Assembly (NCBI RefSeq): GCF_000719475.1
Contig: NZ_JOGO01000061.1
Span: 1-35,016, forward strand
Direction of reading: 5' to 3'
From: Streptomyces sp. NRRL F-5630
Lineage (GTDB): Bacteria; Actinomycetota; Actinomycetes; Streptomycetales; Streptomycetaceae
DNA: 35,016 nucleotides
Shown: positions 10,702 to 17,921 of the stretch, in pieces
Position numbering within the stretch: the first letter of the stretch is position 1
Layout of the letters: the number at the start of each line of letters is the position of its first letter
Notes under the pieces: model-generated
Told to the model about the DNA's origin: nothing
Database searches by the model: none
Seen by the model: only the letters and a program-made list of their open reading frames with translations
Made by a program: the position numbers and the translations under genes

Positions 10702-11250
10702 TCAGCGGGGTTCAGCCGTGGTGGCGAAGGCGGTGCCGATCCGGTGGGCCTCCGCCTCTGTGAGTCCGGCCCGCACCCGGTGCTCGTCCAGTGGGATCGG
10801 CCGGTAGTCGGCCACGGCGGAGGCCACCGCCGCACCGCGGGCGTCCAGCACCTCGGCGCGCATCCGGGTGCCCGGCCCGTCACCGGTGGGGCGGGCGCTC
10901 TCGGCGACGCACCAGTACGTGCGGCCGACGGACAGAGAGTCCATGTACCGCACTCGCAGCGTGGTGGTGAGCACACACGAACCGCTCGCCACGCTCAGCG
11001 CGTTGCCCATCACCTCGTCGCACACCGCGCCGACCACCCCGCCGTGCACCACGCCGGGGTAGGACTCGAAGCGCCGTTCCAGCTCCAGCCGGGCGGTGAA
11101 GCCCCGCGCCGTCCACCGGAACTCCAGGGCCAGCCCCGTGGTGTTCTGGGGGGAGCAGCCGAAGCACTGGTAGTCCGACAAAGTCCGCCAGGGCACCTCG
11201 ACCGGCGTCCCCTGTTCCCATTCCCGTTCCAGCACGGGCCGTTCGTCCAC
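10702..11250 (-). CDS. Hotdog-fold thioesterase (PaaI/4HBT-like)
   Basis: A 182-residue single-domain hotdog protein. DYQCFGCSPQNTTGLALEFRW is the usual N-terminal Cys-containing segment, and YPGVVHGGVVGAVCDEVMGN is the catalytic helix region with HGG and Asp-Glu. The start is GTG at 11250, preceded by AGGGGGAAAC; the open frame runs further upstream but that part is out-of-frame overlap with spacer and acyl ligase sequence. The family cleaves acyl-CoA or acyl-ACP thioesters. In isonitrile lipopeptide clusters a related hotdog protein instead catalyses Michael addition to an enoyl-ACP. Here it may release mis-loaded chains, supply free fatty acid to the ligase or act on an enoyl thioester. 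The sequence cannot decide among these. Confidence 0.87.
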   Translation of the reverse strand: MDERPVLEREWEQGTPVEVPWRTLSDYQCFGCSPQNTTGLALEFRWTARGFTARLELERRFESYPGVVHGGVVGAVCDEVMGNALSVASGSCVLTTTLRVRYMDSLSVGRTYWCVAESARPTGDGPGTRMRAEVLDARGAAVASAVADYRPIPLDEHRVRAGLTEAEAHRIGTAFATTAEPR

Positions 11251-11411
11251 CGTTTCCCCCTTGTGCTCGTCCGTGCTCGTTGCCGTGGTGCGACCGGGCG
11301 GTCGCGCACGGTCGGCCGGTCCGCGTCGGCGGGCCGGTGGATGTGGGCCGGTCATGGTCAGGGGCCTGCCCGTCCGGCGGCGTACGGCCGCCCGGGGCAG
11401 GACCGCTGAGG

Positions 11412-13076
11412 TCAGCCGGGGAGGGAGGCGAGCGCCAGCCGGCGCAGCTTGCCACTGCTGGTGCGGGGAATCGTGTCGGGTGGGACCACCCGTACGTCCA
11501 CCTCGTCGAGCCCGGCGTCCGAACGCACCATGCCGCGCAGTTCGGCGACGAAGGCGTCCCTCTCGGCGCCCTCGCGGGCGGTGGACTCCACCACGAGGAC
11601 GATGCTGCCGCCGTCCTCGCCCGGTTGGCTGTAGGCGGCGCAGCGGCGCCGGTGGACCAAGCGGTGTTCGCGTACCGCCCGTTCGACGTCCTCCGGATAG
11701 TGGTTCTCGCCGCGCAGCGTCATCATCTCCTTGCGGCGCCCGGTGACGTACAGTTCGCCGTCCGCGAGGTAGCCGAGGTCGCCGGTGCGCAGCCAGCCGT
11801 CCGCGGTGAACGGCTGGGCCACGTCCCCGACATACCCGTCCGTCACGGAGGCGCCGCGCACCTCGATCTCGCCGATCCGCCGTTCGGGCAGGACACCGGA
11901 CTCCCCGGTGATCCGGATCTCCAGGCCCGCGACGGCGCTGCCCACCGAGACGAGCGGACGTGCGTGCGCCGTACCCGCCGGCACCGGCCGGGCCAGGCCG
12001 TCCCCGGCCAGCGCGCGCCGGTCCGCCCAGTCCGTACGGGGTTCCCGGCCCAGCGGCGGGAACGTCACGGCGAGCGTCGCCTCGGCCATGCCGTAGACCG
12101 GCATCATCGCCGTCGGCCGGAACCCGGCGGGCGCGAAGTGCCGGGCGAAGCGGCGCAGGGCGGCGTCCGCGACCGGTTCGGCGCCGTTGAACGCGACCCG
12201 CCAGCGGCCGAGATCGAGGCCGGGCACGTCCTCGGCGGCGACCCCGTCGCACAAGTAGTCATAGGCGAAGTTGGGCATCGCGCAGGCCGTGCAGCCGTCG
12301 GCGGTCATCTCGCGCAGCCAGCGTTCCGGGCGCTTCACGAACGCCGACGGTGTCCACACGGTCGCGTCGGCACCGGTCAGCACCGCCGACAGCAAGCCGA
12401 ACAGACCCATGTCGTGGAAGAGGGGGAGCCACACGGCGGCCCGGTCGCTGTCCGGGCGCAGTGCGATCCCGGCGGAGATCGCCCGCAGTCCGGCCAGCAC
12501 ATTCGCCTGGGTCAGCCGCACGCCCTTGGGGCGGGCGGTGCTGCCGGAGGTGAACTGCACGACCGCTTCCGCGGATGCGGGCACCGCCGGCCCGTCGACT
12601 GTTCCCGCGTGTCCCTCCAGCTCGGCGGTGCCGAGGGCGCGGGCGCCCTCCAGCGCCCGGCCGGTGAGCGCGCCGAGCCGGGCCAGCCGGGCGGAGACCA
12701 GGACGTCCCGGACACCGGCGGTGCGCAGGATGCCCTGGACCCGGCCGACGTAGGCGTCGCGCCCGCCGGCCGGCAGGGGCAGGGGGCACGCGGCGGCGCC
12801 GAGCCTGCTCAGGGCGAACAGCCCGCGCAGGAAATCAGGTTCGTTGCCCATCAGGAGGCCCACCCGGTCACCGGGGCGGACGCCCGCGGCCCGCAGACCG
12901 GAGGCCAGGGACGCGGACTGCTCGCTCAACGTCTTGAGACCGAGGGAGTAATCCTCCCCCGCGAACCGCACAGCAGCCGAGGGCCGTATTATCACGGCAT
13001 TTTCCAGTGCGGTGTGGAGCTGTAACGCATCTGGTGATGAAAAGCCGTTGTGCGGCCCCGTCGTTTCCCCCGTCAA
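11412..13076 (-). CDS. Fatty acyl-AMP ligase (FAAL) loading the starter acyl chain
   Basis: A 554-residue adenylating enzyme. It has the P-loop-like FTSGSTARPKGVRLTQ, the FAAL-typical WLPLFHDMGLFG motif, YGMAEATLAVTFPP, the hinge region RTGDLGYLADGELYVTGRRK and the C-terminal catalytic lysine context PRTSSGKLRR. FAALs activate free fatty acids as acyl-AMP and transfer them to an ACP phosphopantetheine rather than to CoA, which fits the ACP gene two genes downstream. It is the first gene of the minus-strand operon. The start is uncertain: TTG at 13076 gives the full frame but lacks an obvious ribosome site, and the next candidate is GTG at 12995, which would trim the N-terminus. Substrate chain length is unknown. 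Confidence 0.9.
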   Translation of the reverse strand: MTGETTGPHNGFSSPDALQLHTALENAVIIRPSAAVRFAGEDYSLGLKTLSEQSASLASGLRAAGVRPGDRVGLLMGNEPDFLRGLFALSRLGAAACPLPLPAGGRDAYVGRVQGILRTAGVRDVLVSARLARLGALTGRALEGARALGTAELEGHAGTVDGPAVPASAEAVVQFTSGSTARPKGVRLTQANVLAGLRAISAGIALRPDSDRAAVWLPLFHDMGLFGLLSAVLTGADATVWTPSAFVKRPERWLREMTADGCTACAMPNFAYDYLCDGVAAEDVPGLDLGRWRVAFNGAEPVADAALRRFARHFAPAGFRPTAMMPVYGMAEATLAVTFPPLGREPRTDWADRRALAGDGLARPVPAGTAHARPLVSVGSAVAGLEIRITGESGVLPERRIGEIEVRGASVTDGYVGDVAQPFTADGWLRTGDLGYLADGELYVTGRRKEMMTLRGENHYPEDVERAVREHRLVHRRRCAAYSQPGEDGGSIVLVVESTAREGAERDAFVAELRGMVRSDAGLDEVDVRVVPPDTIPRTSSGKLRRLALASLPG

Positions 13077-13472
13077 CGGCCACCCCCGTGGTCTGTTGGC
13101 ACGTCGTAACGCTACGGACTGAAGATGACTATCCGACGGGTGAGGGGCATGTCAAGGGTGGTCAGCGGGACTCGTGTGGCGGTTTTCGAGGGAAATGCGG
13201 CCACCACCCTGGCGGTGGCTCCCTGGCGACCCTGTGAGGTTTTCGCAGCTCAGAGGGTATATTTTCGAATTGCGGGCGAGCGGACAGCGTCGGGGCGCGG
13301 GGCGGGGATTACCGGCTCGGCGGACTCCGGTTATCGGAGCTTCGCCGGGTGGTACGCACACGGATGTCCGTTGTACGCCACAATTTCCCTCTTTCGGTGG
13401 GTGCCGGGGTGGGATTTCCGGGCGCGCCGGACGCAATGCGGAGCGCGGATTTCGTGCCCTCCCGGACGAACG
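13077..13472. other. Spacer upstream of the acyl ligase gene; no gene recognised
   Basis: About 400 bases with no convincing coding frame on either strand; frames present have unnatural composition and no ribosome site. It must hold the promoter of the minus-strand lipopeptide operon, but I could not identify a -35/-10 pair confidently. GC content dips locally around 13255-13275. Confidence 0.5.
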
Positions 13473-13514
13473 CGAGCGGGCCCGCCGGGGGATCACCCCT
13501 GGCGGGCCCGCTCG
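13473..13514. terminator. Very strong inverted repeat, likely transcription terminator
   Basis: Perfect 14-nt arms, cgagcgggcccgcc and ggcgggcccgctcg, with additional G/C pairing inside the loop. It lies 39 nt downstream of the minus-strand small gene that stops at 13553. It probably ends that transcript, and it insulates the lipopeptide operon from the lantibiotic region. Confidence 0.75.
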
Positions 13515-13552
13515 TGATGACGTCGCGCTCCGCGCCGTGACGCGGCGGCCGG

Positions 13553-13720
13553 CTAGTTGAAGCTCGACCAGATGCCCGAGGTCATGGTGGTGAGCTTCTC
13601 CTGGTCGGACCACTTGTCCGACTTGCGCTTGCGCCCCTTGCTCTTGCCGGCGTCCCGCTGCTGGGCAGCTTCCGCCTTGGAGGCTCCGTCCTGGCCCTTG
13701 TTCTTCCGCTTGCCGAACAT
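13553..13720 (-). CDS. Small, very basic hypothetical protein (55 aa)
   Basis: The start is ATG at 13720, with a consensus GGAGG 8 nt upstream; the open frame extends further but without such a site. The product begins MFGKRKNKGQDG, is rich in Lys and Arg (KGRKRKSDKWSD in the middle), and ends TSGIWSSFN. It has no Cys, no signal peptide and no membrane segment, so it is not a lanthipeptide precursor. A strong terminator follows. It could be a nucleic-acid-binding or ribosome-associated small protein. I do not recognise the family. It stands alone, oriented like the lipopeptide operon but separated from it by a terminator. Confidence 0.65.
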   Translation of the reverse strand: MFGKRKNKGQDGASKAEAAQQRDAGKSKGRKRKSDKWSDQEKLTTMTSGIWSSFN

Positions 13721-13958
13721 GACAACGTCCTCCGCATCCTCGGATACCGTCACGTCAACCCTACCCGCAAAAGCGGACTTCACTACCGGAACGGGACCGC
13801 GCGACCCTTCTCGGATGCGTGCCGATAATCGGAACCCGGAATTCCGTCGCGGAAAACCGCAGCCCCGGCCGCTTTCCGCTGGGCACACGGAGCGGAGTCG
13901 AGGGACCTGCCGGCCCTGGGCGGCCCGGCGAGAGGTCTTCCGGAATCTCTGCCTCCAT

Positions 13959-13998
13959 GTCAGCGAGGCCGCGGAACTCCTTCCGCAGCCTCGCTGAC
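13959..13998. terminator. Long near-perfect hairpin, orphan terminator or insulator
   Basis: Arms gtcagcgaggc and gcctcgctgac (11 nt, perfect) continue, after one mismatch, into gcggaa/ttccgc with a 4-nt loop. This gives an 18-bp stem with one mismatch. No gene clearly ends beside it on either strand. It could insulate the lantibiotic promoter or end an unrecognised transcript. Confidence 0.55.
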
Positions 13999-14283
13999 CT
14001 GCGACGCGGCCAGCTCGCCCGGCCCCGCCGGGCCCGTCCGGCGAAGTGCCGTACCGCACGGTCCTCCGCCCCGCGACCGAGCCACCACCGGCGGACATAC
14101 GAGGCCGGCTGCCGTCCCAGCGGCGGAATTCATTGTTCCGCGAACCGGCCCGCCCAAGGCTCACATAGGGAATGGTTTATTCCGTTGGTTTCCGCCATCC
14201 CCGAGCCCGCCCGGCGAAACAATCCTTTTGGTGTCCATTTTCTACCGCTCTCGAAGGAATGTCGAACAATGCGGTGTGTCCTG

Positions 14284-14310
14284 GGTCACATTGTAATCGC
14301 GTTGTGAACC
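14284..14310. promoter_or_regulatory. Candidate operator: near-palindrome upstream of lantibiotic genes
   Basis: The half sites ggtcaca and tgtgaacc form an inverted repeat with one extra base in one arm, separated by 12 nt of lower-GC sequence, about 125 nt upstream of the first precursor start. It could be a regulator site or part of the promoter. This is pattern only. Confidence 0.25.
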
Positions 14311-14417
14311 GTGGATGTGTTCGGGTAACTTCCTCGGCGTTGCCTCAACAGCAACACGAATGCCGCAGGGAAATGTGAAATCGGATTACCTCATTCCGGG
14401 CGGCATTCAATTAACGG

Positions 14418-14430
14418 GGAAGGGGGTGAA
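14418..14430 (+). promoter_or_regulatory. Ribosome binding site of the alpha precursor
   Basis: GGAAGGGGGTGAA lies 4 nt before the ATG at 14435. It is a near-ideal complement to the 16S rRNA 3' end and decides the start against the longer upstream frame. The identical 13 nt precede the second precursor. Confidence 0.8.
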
Positions 14431-14434
14431 TTAC

Positions 14435-14602
14435 ATGCCCTTTGAAGGTGACGTCTCTCTCGTGGAGGAGATCGCCGAGCAGGACTTCGACGGTGTGGCG
14501 TACGGCGCCTGCACCACGAACACGTTCTCGCTCAGCGACGCCCTGGGAAACCACGGCGGTTGGTGCACTCTGACCAAGGAGTGCCAGCCCAACTGCAACT
14601 GA
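14435..14602 (+). CDS. lanA1: Lantibiotic alpha-peptide precursor, lacticin 3147 A1-like
   Basis: A 55-residue precursor. The leader is residues 1-25 (MPFEGDVSLVEEIAEQDFDG then VAYGA) and resembles the LtnA1 leader (EEVSDQNFDEDVFGA). It ends in GA, a site for a C39 peptidase. The 30-residue core has an N-terminal CTTNTFSLSDALGN, nearly the CSTNTFSLSDYWGN of lacticin 3147 alpha, then GGWCTLTKECQPNCN, matching GAWCTLTHECMAWCK. CTLTKEC is the mersacidin-type lipid II-binding ring motif. Four Cys (core 1, 19, 25, 29) and several Ser/Thr allow four thioether rings. Ser7 of the core, the D-Ala site in lacticin 3147, is conserved. The mature peptide should bind lipid II and recruit the beta peptide. 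It is first in the operon, with a strong ribosome site. Confidence 0.96.
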   Translation: MPFEGDVSLVEEIAEQDFDGVAYGACTTNTFSLSDALGNHGGWCTLTKECQPNCN

Positions 14603-14637
14603 CACCCCTGTGTGTCCGGTTGCTTGGACCCGACCGT

Positions 14638-14650
14638 GGAAGGGGGTGAA
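14638..14650 (+). promoter_or_regulatory. Ribosome binding site of the beta precursor
   Basis: GGAAGGGGGTGAA lies 4 nt before the ATG at 14655, identical over 13 nt to the site before the alpha precursor. It fixes the start of the beta precursor inside a slightly longer open frame and predicts matched, high translation of both peptides. Confidence 0.8.
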
Positions 14651-14654
14651 CCAC

Positions 14655-14816
14655 ATGGAGAACCAGGACCTTCTGGGTGCCTACGACGAGCTCGAACTCA
14701 TCGAGCTCGGCGACGAGGACGCGCACGGCGGTACGACCACGCCTGCTTGCGTCGCAGTGTCGATCGCGGCGTCGGCCGCGTTCTGCCCGACCACCAAGTG
14801 CACCAGCAAGTGCTGA
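14655..14816 (+). CDS. lanA2: Lantibiotic beta-peptide precursor, lacticin 3147 A2-like
   Basis: A 53-residue precursor. The acidic leader (residues 1-26) contains DELELIELGDEDAHGG, very like the LtnA2 leader (MIELAEGDESHGG), and ends in a double glycine. The 27-residue core starts TTTPACVAVSIAAS and ends CPTTKCTSKC; lacticin 3147 beta starts TTPATPAISIL and ends CPTTKCTRAC. Ser14 to Cys18 has the same spacing as the Ser16-Cys20 ring of lacticin 3147 beta, and core Ser10 aligns with its D-Ala site Ser9. An extra Cys at core position 6 is absent from lacticin 3147 beta and could form an additional ring. The first Thr may become 2-oxobutyryl after dehydration, as in lacticin 3147. The beta peptide is expected to form the pore with the alpha peptide-lipid II complex. 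Confidence 0.95.
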   Translation: MENQDLLGAYDELELIELGDEDAHGGTTTPACVAVSIAASAAFCPTTKCTSKC

Positions 14817-14849
14817 TGTACCGCTGACGGGCCAGTGCGTCACGAAAGT

Positions 14850-14886
14850 CATGGGGTGGGAATCGGTGCATGATTCCCACCCCATG
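14850..14886 (+). terminator. Perfect hairpin between precursors and lanM1 (attenuator)
   Basis: The 15-nt arms catggggtgggaatc and gattcccaccccatg are perfectly complementary around a 7-nt loop. It sits 34 nt after the beta precursor stop and 53 nt before lanM1. Such hairpins in lantibiotic operons partly terminate transcription, or protect the mRNA end, so that precursors are made in excess over enzymes. Confidence 0.85.
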
Positions 14887-14939
14887 CCGTGGGCGCAGTC
14901 TACCGTATCCGCGCGTGTCTTCCAGAGTGAAAAGAACCC

Positions 14940-17921
14940 GTGGCCTCCTCACAGAACCTGTACCCAGAATTCGACGATGCGGAAATACGGGAAACGATCG
15001 ATCCGTTGTCCGCACACGACAGCGATGTTCTCGCGACGCTCCTGGCACCGGCCCCAGCCGCGCCGGCACCCTCGTCTCCCGTCGTCAACCGCTGGGTGGA
15101 CGAGGAGGAGGAGTACCCGTTCCAGCGCGTCGTGCGCCGGCTGGCCGCGCAGGCGGCACCGCCCGAGCTGATCGCCCGGCACGCACCGCTGTTCGCCGAC
15201 CCCGACACCATCACGCTGCAACTCCTGACCAGGGCCGAGAGCCGGCTGCGTCACACCACCACCCGTTCACTCGTCGCCGCGCTCAACACGGCGTCCAAAC
15301 GCGGTGAGTTGCGCGGTGACACCCCTCACGCCCGCTACCTCGACTTCGTCGTGCACCGCACCGACGCACAGCGATTCGCGGACTTTCCCGTGCTGCGCTC
15401 GGCCGTGGGCCACCTCGTACGCAACACCGCCGCCGCCTTCGACGAACTGTGCGAACGCCTCACCGCCGACCGCCCGTCGATCGCCGCCGCCTTCGCTGTC
15501 GACCTGGACGACCCGCTCACCTCGATCGGCCAGGCCGACGGCGACGCCCACGCGCACGGCCGCAGCGTCTCCGTGCTCACCTTCGCCTCCGGCACCCGGC
15601 TCGTCCACAAGCCGCGCGACATCTCCTGCGAGGCGGCGTACGAGCAGATCACCGCGCACGTCAACGCCCACGCCGGCACCGCTCTGCCCGCCGCCCGCAC
15701 CCTGCCCCGTACCGGCTACGGGTACGTGGAGTTCGTCGAGGCCGAGGACGTCACCGACATCTCGCCGCGCTTCATGCGCCAGTGCGGGCAGCTCGCGGCC
15801 GTCCTCTACGCGCTCGACGCCCGCGACATGCACTTCGAGAACATCCTCGCCACCCGGCGCGGCCCGGTCCCGGTCGATCTGGAGACGCTCCTGCACCCGG
15901 CCCGCGTCCACGTCGGACCGCGCCCCGAGGCGGAGGGCAACGCCTACGACGTCATCGCCCGCTCGCTCTACGGGATCGGCATCCTGCCGCTCGTCATGGC
16001 GGGCAAGGCCGAGGGCTCCGGCCATGTCGACCTCGGCTTCCTCGGCGGCGCCAACCAGGGCACCTCGCCGTTCCGCGGCCTCGCCTTCGAGAACCCCTTC
16101 ACCGACACCATGAAGGTGGTGCTCCGCGCCGAACAGGCCGAGCAGCGCAACACCGTGGTGCGCAGCGGCGACGAGGCCGAGATGCAGAACCTCGCCGACG
16201 AGATGGCCGAGGGCTTCGCCGACACCGCTCGCGCCCTCGTCCGCGACCGCGAGGCCTGGACCACGCTGCTGACCCGGCTGGCCGCGAGTATGCGTGTCCG
16301 CTACGTGCACAACCCGACCGCGCTGTACGCCCAGACCCTGCGGATGACCGCCTCGGCCGCCGCGATGGCCGCGCCGGACACCGCGCTCGGCCTGCTCAAG
16401 CGCATCGCCATCGCCTCCAAGACCTCCGACCGGGGCATCATCGCCGCCGAACTGCGGCAGATGGCCGAGCGGGATGTGCCGTACTTCTCCGCCGAGGCCG
16501 GCGGCACCGTGCTCTACGACGCCGACGGCAAGGACACCGGCGCCCGGCTTCCCGAGTCCCCGCTGCACCGGGCGCTGCACAAGGTCCGCGCCCTGGACGA
16601 GTCGGTGATCGCCCGGCAACTGACCCTGCTGTACTCGGCGTTCTGCTCCCGCTTCCCGGACAACCACCTCACCGGCGCGGACACGTGGCACAGCGCCGCC
16701 CCCTCCGGGCCTGCCGCCCCCGGTGCCGGGAACCTCCGGGAGCTGGCCGCGCACCTCGCCGACGGCCTGGTGGCGAGCGCTCTGCCGGACAAGTTCGCGC
16801 ACCTGCCGCGCACCTGGATAGGCCCGCTCGCCTCCGCGCAGGCGGAACGCGTCTGGCCGTGCGGCGTCCTCGGCTACGACCTGTACACCGGGCGCACCGG
16901 CCCGGCACTCGCGCTGGCCGCCGCGGCGAAGGTGCTCGGCGACGAGACGTACGCCGACGCCGCCCGACAGGTCTTCGCGCCCAGCGCGGACATCCTCGCG
17001 GGCGGCCGCTACGAGCAGCGCAGCGTGCAGCAGACCGGCCCCGGCGCCTACACCGGCCTGACCGGTCTGCTGTTCGCCCTGGACACGGCGGGCCTGCTCC
17101 TGGACGAACCAGGATGGCGCCAGGCAGCACGGGACGCGGTCCCGCTCGCCGTCGGCCAGATCGCCCCGGACACCGCCGGCGCCGACGTGATCAGCGGCCT
17201 GGCCGGCACCGCCACCCAGCTCGCCGCCCTCGGCGGGCCCCACGCCCTCGCCGCGCTTCCCCGGCTCACGGAACGGCTCTGCGACCGCGTCGAGGCGGCC
17301 GAGGGCACCTGGGCGCGGCAGTCCGGCTTCGCACACGGTGTGGCCGGGGTGCTCCACGCGCTGAGCGTGCTGCGCCCGCACCTGACCGACCCGGACCAGC
17401 TGCGCCGTGCCGAGGCGTGCGCCGCGGCGGTCACGGACCGGCTCGGCACCTTCCACGACACCGGCGAGAACAACTGGTTCTCCAACGTGGACGAGCCCGA
17501 ACGCTTTTCCACCGGCTGGTGCCACGGCGCGGCCGGGATCACGCTGGCCCTGCTCGCCCGGACCGAACACAGCGACGACGAGCAAACCCGCGCCTGGCTG
17601 GACCTGGCGGTCGCCAACACCCTCAAGGACGGCTTCGGGCGCAATCTCACCTGGTGCCACGGCGACCTCGGCAACCACGACGTGCTCACCGAAGCCGCCA
17701 CCAGGCTCGGCGACGGACACCTGGCGGAACGGGTGGCCGAGCTGGAGGAGACCCGACTGCGGCCGGAGGTGTTCATGAGCAAGCTCACCGATCACCGCAG
17801 CCGGTACGCCCACACGACCAGCCTCATGGTCGGCACCTCGGGCGTGCTGCTGCACCTGCTGAACCGGCTCGCGCCCGAGGCACGCGTCTCGCCGCTGTCC
17901 CTGACCCGCGGGGAGCGGTGA
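14940..17921 (+). CDS. lanM1: Class II lanthionine synthetase, first copy (LanM1)
   Basis: A 993-residue bifunctional enzyme that phosphorylates and eliminates Ser/Thr in the precursor, then closes (methyl)lanthionine rings. The dehydratase half shows the lipid-kinase-like catalytic residues Lys224 (LVHKPRD), Asp296/His298/Asn301 (DMHFEN) and Asp313/Glu315 (VDLETLL). The LanC-like cyclase half has zinc ligands Cys861 (TGWCHGAAG) and Cys906-His907 (LTWCHGDLGN). Length is normal for LanM. The start is GTG at 14940 with a weak GAGTGA upstream, in keeping with lower translation than the precursors. Its stop overlaps the lanT start (TGATG). By analogy with lacticin 3147, where M1 modifies A1, it probably processes the alpha peptide; this pairing is inferred from gene order. 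Confidence 0.97.
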   Translation: MASSQNLYPEFDDAEIRETIDPLSAHDSDVLATLLAPAPAAPAPSSPVVNRWVDEEEEYPFQRVVRRLAAQAAPPELIARHAPLFADPDTITLQLLTRAESRLRHTTTRSLVAALNTASKRGELRGDTPHARYLDFVVHRTDAQRFADFPVLRSAVGHLVRNTAAAFDELCERLTADRPSIAAAFAVDLDDPLTSIGQADGDAHAHGRSVSVLTFASGTRLVHKPRDISCEAAYEQITAHVNAHAGTALPAARTLPRTGYGYVEFVEAEDVTDISPRFMRQCGQLAAVLYALDARDMHFENILATRRGPVPVDLETLLHPARVHVGPRPEAEGNAYDVIARSLYGIGILPLVMAGKAEGSGHVDLGFLGGANQGTSPFRGLAFENPFTDTMKVVLRAEQAEQRNTVVRSGDEAEMQNLADEMAEGFADTARALVRDREAWTTLLTRLAASMRVRYVHNPTALYAQTLRMTASAAAMAAPDTALGLLKRIAIASKTSDRGIIAAELRQMAERDVPYFSAEAGGTVLYDADGKDTGARLPESPLHRALHKVRALDESVIARQLTLLYSAFCSRFPDNHLTGADTWHSAAPSGPAAPGAGNLRELAAHLADGLVASALPDKFAHLPRTWIGPLASAQAERVWPCGVLGYDLYTGRTGPALALAAAAKVLGDETYADAARQVFAPSADILAGGRYEQRSVQQTGPGAYTGLTGLLFALDTAGLLLDEPGWRQAARDAVPLAVGQIAPDTAGADVISGLAGTATQLAALGGPHALAALPRLTERLCDRVEAAEGTWARQSGFAHGVAGVLHALSVLRPHLTDPDQLRRAEACAAAVTDRLGTFHDTGENNWFSNVDEPERFSTGWCHGAAGITLALLARTEHSDDEQTRAWLDLAVANTLKDGFGRNLTWCHGDLGNHDVLTEAATRLGDGHLAERVAELEETRLRPEVFMSKLTDHRSRYAHTTSLMVGTSGVLLHLLNRLAPEARVSPLSLTRGER

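Larger units (their letters stand above)
13721..14434. other. Regulatory spacer upstream of lantibiotic precursors
   Basis: About 710 bases without a convincing gene. The left part holds a long hairpin (13959-13998). From about 14160 on, the DNA becomes clearly less GC-rich (for example gaatggtttattccg), as is common for promoter regions in this kind of genome. The promoter of the lantibiotic operon must lie here, most probably between 14200 and 14410. Confidence 0.5.

Noticed and set aside
11280..13025. Long plus-strand frame opposite the acyl-AMP ligase
   Set aside because: Antisense shadow. The minus strand carries a full FAAL with all motifs.
13125..13517. Plus-strand frame in the spacer
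   Set aside because: No ribosome site, no domain, and it runs through the terminator hairpin at 13473-13514.
14315..14434. Longer N-terminus for the alpha precursor
   Set aside because: The near-ideal ribosome site at 14418-14430 and the leader similarity to lacticin 3147 A1 place the start at 14435.
1..14434. Idea that the acyl chain made by the left operon is attached to the lantibiotic (lipolanthine-like)
   Set aside because: The operons face opposite ways and are separated by 1.3 kb and two strong hairpins. The left operon has its own NRPS with a Ser-first module, and the lantibiotic operon has no acyltransferase. Known lipolanthines use class III synthetases.
15449..17920. Extension of the LanT frame upstream through lanM1
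   Set aside because: The upstream part is an Arg-rich out-of-frame reading of lanM1. The C39 peptidase begins exactly at the ATG at 17921.
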